From positions 1 to 5,573 of the forward strand of contig JAOUEK010000160.1 of NCBI GenBank assembly GCA_029858755.1: a stretch of 5,573 bases of DNA. Direction: 5' to 3'. This DNA comes from Thermoleophilia bacterium (GTDB lineage Bacteria > Actinomycetota > Thermoleophilia > Gaiellales > Gaiellaceae). How positions within the stretch are numbered: the stretch's first letter is position 1; each line of letters begins with the position of its first letter. This document shows positions 1 to 4,159 of this stretch, piece after piece. Made by a program: the position numbers and the translations under genes. Below the pieces are notes generated by a model. It did no database searches. It was not told the origin of the DNA and saw only the letters and a list, made by a program, of their open reading frames with translations.

Positions 1-172
1 CACGGCCGGCGGCCCCGAGGTCCTGCTCGACGACGACGGCTGGACGATCGCAACCGTCGACGGCGCGCTGTCGGCGCACTTCGAGCACACGGTGGCGATC
101 ACGGCGGACGGGCCGCGCGTGCTCACGCCACGAGTCGGGATCGCGACGGAGCGGGCCGGTTTGCTACAGTGA
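1..172 (+). CDS. map: Methionine aminopeptidase type I, C-terminal fragment
   Basis: This is the last 56 codons of a gene that begins before the window; the reading frame starts at base 2 and ends at TGA 170-172. The enzyme removes the initiator methionine from new proteins in the cytoplasm, using a two-metal centre. The visible part matches the end of the family: a DGWT-type strand, then SAHFEHT followed by VAIT and DGPRVLT. The glutamate of FEHT (visible codon 28, bases 83-85) corresponds to metal ligand Glu235 of the E. coli enzyme. The other ligands lie upstream and cannot be checked. After VLT there is a tail of about 14 residues ([14 protein letters not shown]) that is not part of the conserved core. 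The position just before infA is typical of the actinobacterial and Gram-positive secY-adk-map-infA order; secY and adk themselves are not seen. The family call is secure. Confidence 0.95.
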   Translation, partial: TAGGPEVLLDDDGWTIATVDGALSAHFEHTVAITADGPRVLTPRVGIATERAGLLQ

Positions 173-177
173 CGTGT
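161..177 (+). promoter_or_regulatory. Candidate -10 box and start site for infA operon
   Basis: TACAGT at 165-170, within TTTGCTACAGTGACG, matches TATAAT at 4 of 6 positions and fits the TAnnnT pattern common in actinobacteria. It overlaps the map stop codon. Transcription would start near base 177, exactly where a long hairpin begins. No convincing -35 box lies 16-19 bases upstream. An internal promoter here would let infA and the ribosomal genes be transcribed independently of map. This is inferred from the pattern alone. Confidence 0.4.
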
Positions 178-208
178 CCGCGGCGCGGCCCGCCGGCTGC
201 GCCGTGGA
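177..208 (+). promoter_or_regulatory. Long hairpin between map and infA (terminator or 5'-leader structure)
   Basis: Bases 177-190 pair with 195-208 over 14 consecutive pairs, of which two are G-U (180/205 and 187/198). This leaves a 4-base loop, CGCC, at 191-194. The right arm is followed by AATCTGTCC and not a T run, so it is not a classic intrinsic terminator. It could end or attenuate map transcription. If the -10 box at 165-170 is used, it would instead sit at the very 5' end of the infA mRNA. The pairing is read directly; the role is unknown. Confidence 0.55.
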
Positions 209-225
209 AATCTGTCCAACGACGT

Positions 226-243
226 CCGTGCCACGAGGCACGG
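226..243 (+). promoter_or_regulatory. Short perfect hairpin just upstream of infA ribosome site
   Basis: CCGTGCC (226-232) pairs perfectly with GGCACGG (237-243) around the loop ACGA. The stem ends 7 bases before the Shine-Dalgarno sequence of infA. In an infA leader transcript it would form a second stem-loop after the one at 177-208, and could affect ribosome access or mRNA stability. No function can be shown from sequence. Confidence 0.4.
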
Positions 244-250
244 CGTGTGC

Positions 251-259
251 GAGGAAAGG
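251..259 (+). promoter_or_regulatory. Ribosome binding site deciding the infA start
   Basis: GAGGAAAGG lies directly before GTG 260. The GAGG core is 5 bases from that GTG, a normal distance. The other in-frame GTG, at 245, has no such site and would add five residues the family lacks. This supports 260 as the start. Confidence 0.65.
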
Positions 260-481
260 GTGTCGGTCAAGGAAGAGAAGATCGAGGTCGAGGGCGAGGT
301 CGTCGAGGCGCTCCCGAGCCTGATGTTCCGGGTGCGGCTGGACGAGGGACACGAGGTGCTCGCCAAGATCTCGGGCAAGATGCGGAAGCACTACATCCGG
401 ATCCTCCCGGGCGACCGGGTCAAGGTGGAGCTCTCTCCCTACGACCTGACCCGCGGCCGCATCACCTTTCGACTCAAGTAA
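260..481 (+). CDS. infA: Translation initiation factor IF-1
   Basis: IF-1 binds the A site of the 30S subunit and helps IF2 and IF3 select the initiator tRNA. From GTG 260 the protein has 73 residues, the usual family length of 72-73, and is a single OB-fold. Family signatures are clear: IEVEG (8-12), V.EALP..MFRV (14-25), ISGKMRK (37-43), IRILPGD (46-52) and [13 protein letters not shown] at about 56-68. The start at 260 was chosen over GTG 245 because the longer form adds MCEER, absent from known IF-1, and because the ribosome site sits just before 260. It follows map after an 87-base gap with two hairpins, and its stop codon overlaps the ribosome site of rpmJ (AAGGA at 480-484), suggesting co-transcription and close translational coupling. 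Nothing in the protein is unusual. Confidence 0.96.
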   Translation: MSVKEEKIEVEGEVVEALPSLMFRVRLDEGHEVLAKISGKMRKHYIRILPGDRVKVELSPYDLTRGRITFRLK

Positions 482-490
482 GGACTGCAG

Positions 491-604
491 ATGAAGGTTC
501 GTCCCTCCGTGAAGCCGATGTGCGACCGCTGCCGTGTGATCAAGCGGCACGGGCGCACCATGGTCATCTGCTCCAACCCCCGTCACAAGCAACGTCAGGG
601 CTGA
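491..604 (+). CDS. rpmJ: 50S ribosomal protein L36, zinc-binding form
   Basis: L36 is the smallest large-subunit protein and binds 23S rRNA. This copy has 37 residues, the standard length, and begins [11 protein letters not shown]. It has the complete zinc ribbon, Cys11-x2-Cys14, Cys27 and His32, so it is the zinc-containing (C+) type and not the cysteine-free type some genomes use under zinc shortage. The start ATG 491 is set by AAGGA at 480-484, six bases upstream and overlapping the infA stop. The gap to rpsM is only 11 bases, and the bases around the rpmJ stop (TGAGGT) also provide the rpsM ribosome site. The infA-rpmJ-rpsM order is standard for Gram-positive and actinobacterial alpha operons. 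Confidence 0.97.
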   Translation: MKVRPSVKPMCDRCRVIKRHGRTMVICSNPRHKQRQG

Positions 605-615
605 GGTCCCCGTCG

Positions 616-990
616 ATGGCACGAATCGCAGGCGTCAACCTCCCGAACACGAAGCGACTCGAGGTCGGGCTCACCTACATCTTCGGCATCGGCGCCTCGA
701 CCGCGCGCACCGTCTGCGCGGAGCTCGAGCTCGACCCCGATCAGAAGGTGAAGGACCTGACCGACGAAGAGGTCACGAAGCTCCGCACGTACATCGACCA
801 GAAGCTCGAGGTCGAGGGCGACCTGCGGCGCGAGCGCGCGCAGGCGATCAAGCGGCTCGGCGAGATCGGCTGCTACCGCGGCATTCGGCATCGCCGCGGC
901 CTCCCCGTGCGCGGCCAGCGCACGAAGACCAACGCGCGCACGCGCAAGGGCCCGAAGAAGACCGTCGGCCGCGGCAAGAAGGCGAAGTAA
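616..990 (+). CDS. rpsM: 30S ribosomal protein S13
   Basis: S13 sits in the head of the 30S subunit, contacts the P-site tRNA and forms bridges to the 50S subunit. From ATG 616 it has 124 residues, within the family range. The start [14 protein letters not shown] is the standard N-terminus, and LTYIFGIG at 18-25 is the conserved helix-two-turn-helix entry. The C-terminal part has the family hallmark [17 protein letters not shown] followed by [10 protein letters not shown] and a basic tail that reaches toward the tRNAs. The frame stays open upstream to base 169 through rpmJ, but that part overlaps real genes and lacks homology. GAGGT at 603-607 is a good ribosome site, eight bases from the ATG. 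The stop TAA shares its last base with the ATG of rpsK. Confidence 0.97.
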   Translation: MARIAGVNLPNTKRLEVGLTYIFGIGASTARTVCAELELDPDQKVKDLTDEEVTKLRTYIDQKLEVEGDLRRERAQAIKRLGEIGCYRGIRHRRGLPVRGQRTKTNARTRKGPKKTVGRGKKAK

Positions 991-1394
991 TGGCGCCCCC
1001 GCGCAAGTCCGCCGCCCGGGGCAGGACGCGTCGCCGCGTCCGCAAGAACATCGCCGTCGGCCAGGCGCACATCAAGACGTCGTTCAACAACACGATCGTC
1101 ACGCTCACCGACCCCGAGGGCAACGTGATCGTCTGGGAGTCGGCGGGCTCGGCCGGGTTCAAGGGCTCGCGCAAGTCCACTCCATTCGCCGCGCAGGTCA
1201 CCGCCGACAACTGCGCGCGCAAGGGGATGGAGCACGGCCTGCAGAAGGTCGAGGTCTTCGTCAAGGGGCCGGGCTCCGGTCGCGAGACGGCGATCCGGTC
1301 GCTCCAGGCCGCCGGCCTCGAGATCATCGGCGTCCGCGACGTCTCACCTCAGGCCCACAACGGCGTCCGCCAGAAGAAGCGGCGGAGGGTCTGA
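990..1394 (+). CDS. rpsK: 30S ribosomal protein S11
   Basis: S11 lines the platform of the 30S subunit near the E site and the mRNA exit. It has 134 residues, with a basic N-terminus ([20 protein letters not shown]), then [15 protein letters not shown] (27-41), [12 protein letters not shown] (59-70), VKGPGSGRE (91-99) and the C-terminal [12 protein letters not shown] block (123-134). The HNG motif (Asn124) is the conserved site reported to carry isoaspartate in E. coli S11. [18 protein letters not shown] resembles actinobacterial S11 in particular. Its ATG overlaps the rpsM stop by one base (TAATG), which implies coupled translation. GAAGG ending at 982 is a moderate ribosome site seven bases upstream. 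No anomalies were seen. Confidence 0.97.
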   Translation: MAPPRKSAARGRTRRRVRKNIAVGQAHIKTSFNNTIVTLTDPEGNVIVWESAGSAGFKGSRKSTPFAAQVTADNCARKGMEHGLQKVEVFVKGPGSGRETAIRSLQAAGLEIIGVRDVSPQAHNGVRQKKRRRV

Positions 1395-2014
1395 TGGCAC
1401 GCGACATCGGGCCCAAGTGCCGCATGTGCCGCCGGGAGGGGATCAAGCTCTTCCTCAAGGGCGAGCGCTGCCTGACCGAGAAGTGCGCGATCGAGCGCCG
1501 TGCGTACCCGCCGGGAGAGCACGGCCGCGGGCGCATCAAGCAGAGCCAGTACCTGCTGCAGCTCCGCGAGAAGCAGAAGGTGCGCCGCTACTACGGCCTG
1601 CTCGAGAAGCAGTTCCGCACCACCTACGACCGGGCGTCACGGCGCTCCGGCAACACCGGCGAGAACCTGCTCCGCCTGCTCGAGACGCGGCTCGACAACG
1701 TCGTCTACCGGCTCGGCTTCGCGGGCTCCCGCGCCCAGGCGCGGCAGCTCGTGCGGCACGGCCACTTCCAGGTGAACGGCCGCCGCGTGAACATCCCGAG
1801 CTTCGGCGTGCGGCCCGACGACGTGATCACGCTCCGGGCGGGCAGCGGCGCGGAGGCCCTCATCCGAGACGCCACCGACCTCACCGCGTCCGTCGCACCG
1901 TGGCTGCAGGCAGACCACGACGGCCTCACCGGCAAGGTCCTGAAGTGGCCCGCCCGCGAGGAGATCGACACGCCGGTGCAGGAATCACTGATCGTCGAGC
2001 TCTACTCGAAATGA
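1394..2014 (+). CDS. rpsD: 30S ribosomal protein S4, zinc-binding form
   Basis: S4 is a primary 16S rRNA binding protein that starts 30S assembly; in E. coli and B. subtilis it also represses its own mRNA. It has 206 residues, a normal length. The N-terminus carries a full zinc knuckle, Cys9-x2-Cys12-x13-Cys26-x4-Cys31, followed by [13 protein letters not shown] (35-47). The S4 RNA-binding domain spans about residues 98-160, with [33 protein letters not shown] and VRPDDVI. The Streptomyces S4 I recall lacks these cysteines, so the C+ form is a useful lineage mark. The start ATG overlaps the rpsK stop (TGATG) and is served by GGAGGG at 1384-1389, four bases away. A 58-base gap separates it from rpoA, the largest inside this gene block. 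Confidence 0.97.
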   Translation: MARDIGPKCRMCRREGIKLFLKGERCLTEKCAIERRAYPPGEHGRGRIKQSQYLLQLREKQKVRRYYGLLEKQFRTTYDRASRRSGNTGENLLRLLETRLDNVVYRLGFAGSRAQARQLVRHGHFQVNGRRVNIPSFGVRPDDVITLRAGSGAEALIRDATDLTASVAPWLQADHDGLTGKVLKWPAREEIDTPVQESLIVELYSK

Positions 2015-2043
2015 CCTCGTAGGGGCGAGGATCGCCGCGCCCC
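2015..2043 (+). promoter_or_regulatory. Two competing hairpins in the rpsD-rpoA gap
   Basis: CCTCG (2015-2019) can pair with CGAGG (2026-2030) around the loop TAGGGG. Alternatively GGGGCG (2022-2027) can pair with CGCCCC (2038-2043) around a 10-base loop. The two share bases 2022-2027 and cannot both form. The first begins immediately after the rpsD stop. Possible roles are limiting readthrough into rpoA, mRNA processing, or regulation by S4; none is demonstrated. No -10 box was seen in the gap. Confidence 0.35.
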
Positions 2044-2060
2044 GAGAACCGCACACGCAC

Positions 2061-2067
2061 GAAAGGA
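2061..2067 (+). promoter_or_regulatory. Ribosome binding site deciding the rpoA TTG start
   Basis: GAAAGGA ends five bases before TTG 2073, an ideal distance. The next in-frame candidate, ATG 2094, has no purine-rich site in front of it. This makes TTG 2073 the better start for rpoA. Confidence 0.7.
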
Positions 2068-2072
2068 TCGCT

Positions 2073-3044
2073 TTGGCTACCCGCACCAGCCTGATGGAGT
2101 TCCAGGTCCCGCGCATCGTCACCGAGGAGTCCGACGAGCACCGCGGCACGTTCGCGATCGAGCCCCTCGACAGGGGCTTCGGCTACACGTTCGGGAACTC
2201 GCTGCGCCGCGTGCTGCTCTCGTCGCTCGAGGGCGCCGCCGTCACCGCCGTCAAGATCGAGGGCGTCGCGCACGAGTTCACGACGCTCCCCGGCGTGCGC
2301 GAGGACGTCACCGACATCATCCTCAACCTCAAGAACCTCGTCTGCGTCCTCCACGGCGAGAGCCCCGAGATCGAGGTGCACATCTCCCGCAAGGGCCCCG
2401 GCGTTGTCACTGCCTCGGACATCGAGGCGCCCGCCGACCTCGAGATCCTCAACCCCGAGCTCGAGCTGGCGCATCTCGCCGACAAGTCGAAGCTGGAGAT
2501 CACGCTCACGATCGGCCGCGGCCGCGGCTATGTGCCCGCCGAGCTGAACCGAGGCCCGGAGACGACGATCGGCGTGATCCCGATCGACTCCATCTTCTCC
2601 CCGGTGCGCCGCGTCTCCTACGAGGTCGACGCCGCCCGCGTCGGCCAGCGCACCGACTACGACAAGCTCATCCTCGACGTGTCCACCGACGGCTCCATCT
2701 CGCCGAAGGACGCGATCGCCGAGGCGGCAGAAATCCTCATCCGACAGCTCGCGATCTTCACCGACCTCGACAAGATCGAGGGCTTCGGAGAGGCGGCGCC
2801 CGGCGAGACCGCCGAGGCCGCACCCTCGCACGGGATGGAGAACTTCCCGATCGAGGAGCTCGAGCTGGGCGTCCGCTCGTACAACTGCCTGAAGCGGGTC
2901 GGCATCGAGACGATCGGCGACCTCACGTCCAAGGGCGAGTCGGAGCTGGCGGCGATCCCGAACTTCGGTCGCAAGTCGATCGAGGAGGTCCGGGAGACGC
3001 TGGCCGCGCACGGCCTCACGCTCAAGGGCGAGGAGCTCGCGTAG
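2073..3044 (+). CDS. rpoA: DNA-directed RNA polymerase subunit alpha
   Basis: Alpha dimerises to scaffold RNA polymerase assembly, and its C-terminal domain contacts UP elements and activators. The protein has 323 residues from TTG 2073. The N-terminal domain (about 1-235) shows [22 protein letters not shown] (36-57), which contains the dimer and beta-contact segment, and [11 protein letters not shown] (79-89). A linker rich in Ala, Glu, Gly and Pro spans about 236-257. The C-terminal domain (about 258-318) has [12 protein letters not shown] (264-275); Arg268, Asn271 and Lys274 correspond to DNA-contacting Arg265, Asn268 and Lys271 of E. coli. [10 protein letters not shown] follows. This domain reads like actinobacterial alpha. 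TTG was chosen over ATG 2094 because of GAAAGGA at 2061-2067; this choice adds MATRTSL. rplQ follows after 4 bases. Confidence 0.97.
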   Translation: MATRTSLMEFQVPRIVTEESDEHRGTFAIEPLDRGFGYTFGNSLRRVLLSSLEGAAVTAVKIEGVAHEFTTLPGVREDVTDIILNLKNLVCVLHGESPEIEVHISRKGPGVVTASDIEAPADLEILNPELELAHLADKSKLEITLTIGRGRGYVPAELNRGPETTIGVIPIDSIFSPVRRVSYEVDAARVGQRTDYDKLILDVSTDGSISPKDAIAEAAEILIRQLAIFTDLDKIEGFGEAAPGETAEAAPSHGMENFPIEELELGVRSYNCLKRVGIETIGDLTSKGESELAAIPNFGRKSIEEVRETLAAHGLTLKGEELA

Positions 3045-3048
3045 AGCG

Positions 3049-3417
3049 ATGCGGCACGCGAAGTCGGGCAAGAAGCTCGGGCGCGACGCCAGCCACCGGC
3101 GGGCGCTCTACGCGAACCTCACGGGCGCGCTGATCACGCACGGCCGCATCGAGACCACGGAGGCGAAGGCCAAGGCGGTGAGGCCCTACGCCGAGAAGCT
3201 GATCACGCTCGGGCGCCGCGGCGACCTGCATGCCCGACGCCAGGCGATGGCCGAGCTCCGCTCCAACGACGTCGTGCACACGCTCTTCTCGGAGGTCGCC
3301 CCCCGCTTCGCCGAGCGGCCCGGCGGCTACACCCGCATCGTCAAGCTCGGCCCACGCCAGGGCGACGCAGCCCCGATGGCGCTGCTCGAGCTCGTCGACC
3401 ACGACCCGTCCGCCTGA
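3049..3417 (+). CDS. rplQ: 50S ribosomal protein L17
   Basis: L17 binds 23S rRNA near the peptide exit tunnel on the outside of the 50S subunit. It has 122 residues, close to the bacterial norm. The N-terminal signature is complete: [24 protein letters not shown] (1-24), then [22 protein letters not shown] (33-54). The C-terminal part has the typical [31 protein letters not shown] strands. It starts 4 bases after the rpoA stop. The only strong Shine-Dalgarno match (GAGGAG, 3030-3035) is 13 bases from ATG, rather far, so translation may depend on ribosomes finishing rpoA. It is the last gene of the operon, and a GC-rich hairpin starts directly after its stop codon. Confidence 0.96.
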   Translation: MRHAKSGKKLGRDASHRRALYANLTGALITHGRIETTEAKAKAVRPYAEKLITLGRRGDLHARRQAMAELRSNDVVHTLFSEVAPRFAERPGGYTRIVKLGPRQGDAAPMALLELVDHDPSA

Positions 3418-3445
3418 CGCCCGGGCGGCGGGCTGCCGCCGGGCG
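3418..3445 (+). terminator. GC-rich hairpin terminator after rplQ
   Basis: The stem begins at the base after the rplQ TGA. Bases 3418-3424 pair with 3439-3445 and 3426-3429 pair with 3435-3438. That gives eleven G-C pairs with G3425 bulged and the loop GGGCT. No T run follows, which is common for proposed actinobacterial terminators. An overlapping alternative stem, 3429-3436 with 3445-3452, uses the same bases. The position at the end of the ribosomal operon supports a terminator role. Confidence 0.65.
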
Positions 3446-3540
3446 CAGCCCGGCCGCGCCCGCCTCACGCCGGACGCCGGCGCCGCCTGAAGTCACGGGT
3501 CGCGCCCCGGCTCTCACCGGCCCGAGCCAGGCTCCGCCGC

Positions 3541-3559
3541 CGCCAGGGCGCTGACGCCG
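3541..3559. repeat. Imperfect direct repeat, copy 1
   Basis: This copy reads CGCCAGGGCGCTGACGCCG. It matches copy 2 at 3584-3601 except for one substitution and one extra base. The identical core GCGCTGACGCCG is 12 bases (3548-3559 and 3590-3601), with starts 42 bases apart. A shorter related string occurs at the rplQ stop (CGCCTGACGCC, 3411-3421). In DNA this G+C rich, chance is possible. Confidence 0.5.
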
Positions 3560-3583
3560 CTCCGCGCACCGGGCTCTCGAGCC

Positions 3584-3601
3584 CGCCAAGCGCTGACGCC
3601 G
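3584..3601. repeat. Imperfect direct repeat, copy 2
   Basis: This copy reads CGCCAAGCGCTGACGCCG, the partner of 3541-3559. A 16-base hairpin (3570-3585) lies between the two copies. It could be a protein-binding repeat or a small duplication; no evidence favours either. Confidence 0.5.
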
Positions 3602-3640
3602 GCGGCCTCCAAGGAGGTCCGCGGCGAGGCGCTGCTCGCC
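3602..3640 (+). promoter_or_regulatory. Tandem hairpins, first one hiding a perfect Shine-Dalgarno
   Basis: Hairpin one: GCGG (3602-3605) pairs with CCGC (3619-3622) and CCTC (3606-3609) pairs with GAGG (3614-3617), with T3618 bulged and the loop CAAG. Its right half contains AAGGAGGT (3611-3618), the full complement of the 16S rRNA 3' end. Hairpin two follows without a gap: GGCGAG (3623-3628) pairs perfectly with CTCGCC (3635-3640) around GCGCTG. They end 6 bases before the -10 box of the NfeD-like gene. They may be terminators, an operator, or leader RNA if transcription starts further upstream. Confidence 0.4.
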
Positions 3641-3645
3641 CCCAC

Positions 3646-3657
3646 TACGCTGTCGTC
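3646..3657 (+). promoter_or_regulatory. Leaderless-type promoter (-10 box) of the NfeD-like gene
   Basis: TACGCT (3646-3651) is followed by 6 bases and then the GTG start at 3658. With the usual spacing, transcription would begin on the start codon itself, the arrangement of leaderless actinobacterial genes. No -35 box is visible. A matching arrangement precedes the HAD gene at 4948. Confidence 0.5.
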
Positions 3658-4029
3658 GTGATCACGATCATCGCGGTCATCGTCGCCGTCCTCTTCCTGG
3701 CGTCTCCGTGGAGCTACGTGCTCGTCGCCGTCGCCGCCCTCGTCGACGTGGCGGAGACCGGTGCGTTCGTCTGGTGGTCGCGGCGGCGTCGCCGGAGCGT
3801 GCGGCCCGCGGTGGGCGCCGAGGACCTGGTGGGCCGTGTGGGAGTGACCGCCGGCGCGCTCGACCCGCGGGGCCAGGTGCGCGTGCTCGGCGAGATCTGG
3901 GAGGCGCGGAGCAGCGTGCCGGTCGAGCGCGGGGGCGAGGTCGTCGTGCTCGCCGTCGAGGGCCTCGTCCTCCAGGTCGCCCCGACCGACGCCGCCCCCG
4001 GGCGAGTAGACGAAGAACATCGCTCGTAG
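3658..4029 (+). CDS. Small NfeD-like membrane protein (two helices plus OB-fold)
   Basis: The 123-residue protein starts MITIIAVIVAVLFLASPW. Two hydrophobic segments (about 2-15 and 19-40) end in a basic cluster RRRRR (42-46), which predicts the C-terminal part faces the cytoplasm. Residues about 57-109 fit the NfeD C-terminal OB-fold: LVGRVGVT, then L.P.GQVRVLGEIWEAR (68-84), GGEVVVLAVEGLVLQV. NfeD proteins usually pair with stomatin/flotillin-like proteins or carry a ClpP-class protease domain; here neither is present, so it is a short membrane form. Asp30 and Glu33 lie inside the second hydrophobic segment, which is unusual. The GTG start has no Shine-Dalgarno at normal distance but sits 6 bases after a -10 box. 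The partner and role are unknown, and its place between rplQ and truA gives no functional clue. The fold assignment is from memory of the motif. Confidence 0.75.
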   Translation: MITIIAVIVAVLFLASPWSYVLVAVAALVDVAETGAFVWWSRRRRRSVRPAVGAEDLVGRVGVTAGALDPRGQVRVLGEIWEARSSVPVERGGEVVVLAVEGLVLQVAPTDAAPGRVDEEHRS

Positions 4030-4038
4030 CGGCTTTTT
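4021..4038 (+). terminator. Weak intrinsic terminator at the end of the NfeD-like gene
   Basis: CGCT (4021-4024) pairs with AGCG (4028-4031) around CGT, with a possible extra T-G pair, and is followed by GCTTTTT (4032-4038). The T run is the longest in the window, but the stem is only 4-5 pairs and overlaps the stop codon. Termination may be partial. The T run could equally be an upstream promoter element for truA. Confidence 0.3.
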
Positions 4039-4052
4039 CCGGAGACCGGGGC

Positions 4053-4081
4053 TTGCACGCGGACGGCAACCGACGTAGATT
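4053..4081 (+). promoter_or_regulatory. Housekeeping sigma promoter for truA
   Basis: TTGCAC (4053-4058) and TAGATT (4076-4081) are separated by exactly 17 bases. They match the consensus boxes at 3 of 6 and 4 of 6 positions. This is the best complete promoter in the window and lies in a locally A+T-richer stretch. Transcription would start at about 4088, giving truA a leader of about 70 bases. Confidence 0.6.
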
Positions 4082-4090
4082 CTTCCCCGT

Positions 4091-4122
4091 TGAGCCGGTG
4101 GGCCCTCGGGTTCGCCGGCTCA
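4091..4122 (+). promoter_or_regulatory. Hairpin at the 5' end of the truA transcript
   Basis: TGAGCCGG (4091-4098) pairs perfectly with CCGGCTCA (4115-4122). One T-G pair (4099/4114) and one G-C pair (4100/4113) extend it inward, leaving loop 4101-4112. It starts about 3 bases after the predicted transcription start and is followed by GCGTCTTT, a weak T-rich tail. It could be an attenuator, a stabilising 5' cap-like stem, or a terminator giving a tiny RNA. truA itself has no Shine-Dalgarno just before its ATG. Confidence 0.5.
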
Positions 4123-4159
4123 GCGTCTTTCGGCGACACATCCGGCGCCTCCCCGCCCG

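Larger units (their letters stand above)
3446..3657. other. Noncoding gap rich in hairpins between rplQ terminator and NfeD-like gene
   Basis: I find no supported gene here. Reading frames that cross it are arginine-, alanine- and proline-rich by-products of high G+C. Besides the elements listed separately (a direct repeat, a tandem hairpin pair and a promoter box), two small stems are visible. CGCCGG (3468-3473) pairs with CCGGCG (3477-3482) around ACG. CGGGCT (3570-3575) pairs with AGCCCG (3580-3585) around CTCG. Some of these may be extra terminators guarding the small gene downstream from ribosomal operon readthrough. Confidence 0.6.

Noticed and set aside
245..259. Earlier GTG start for infA at 245
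   Set aside because: It adds MCEER, not found in IF-1, has no Shine-Dalgarno, and would put the best ribosome site inside the coding region.
169..615. Upstream extension of the rpsM frame to base 169
   Set aside because: It overlaps infA and rpmJ and has no homology. S13 begins with the standard MARIAGV at ATG 616 with a good ribosome site.
605..640. E. coli-type S4-binding pseudoknot at the rpsM start
   Set aside because: Only 11 bases separate rpmJ and rpsM and I could not find the required nested stems around the start codon.
1926..3071. 381-codon open frame on the minus strand opposite rpoA
   Set aside because: It is fully antisense to rpoA, which has all conserved motifs. The translated sequence is a low-complexity mix of Asp, Arg, Leu, Glu and Val with no recognisable domain, as expected in high-G+C DNA.
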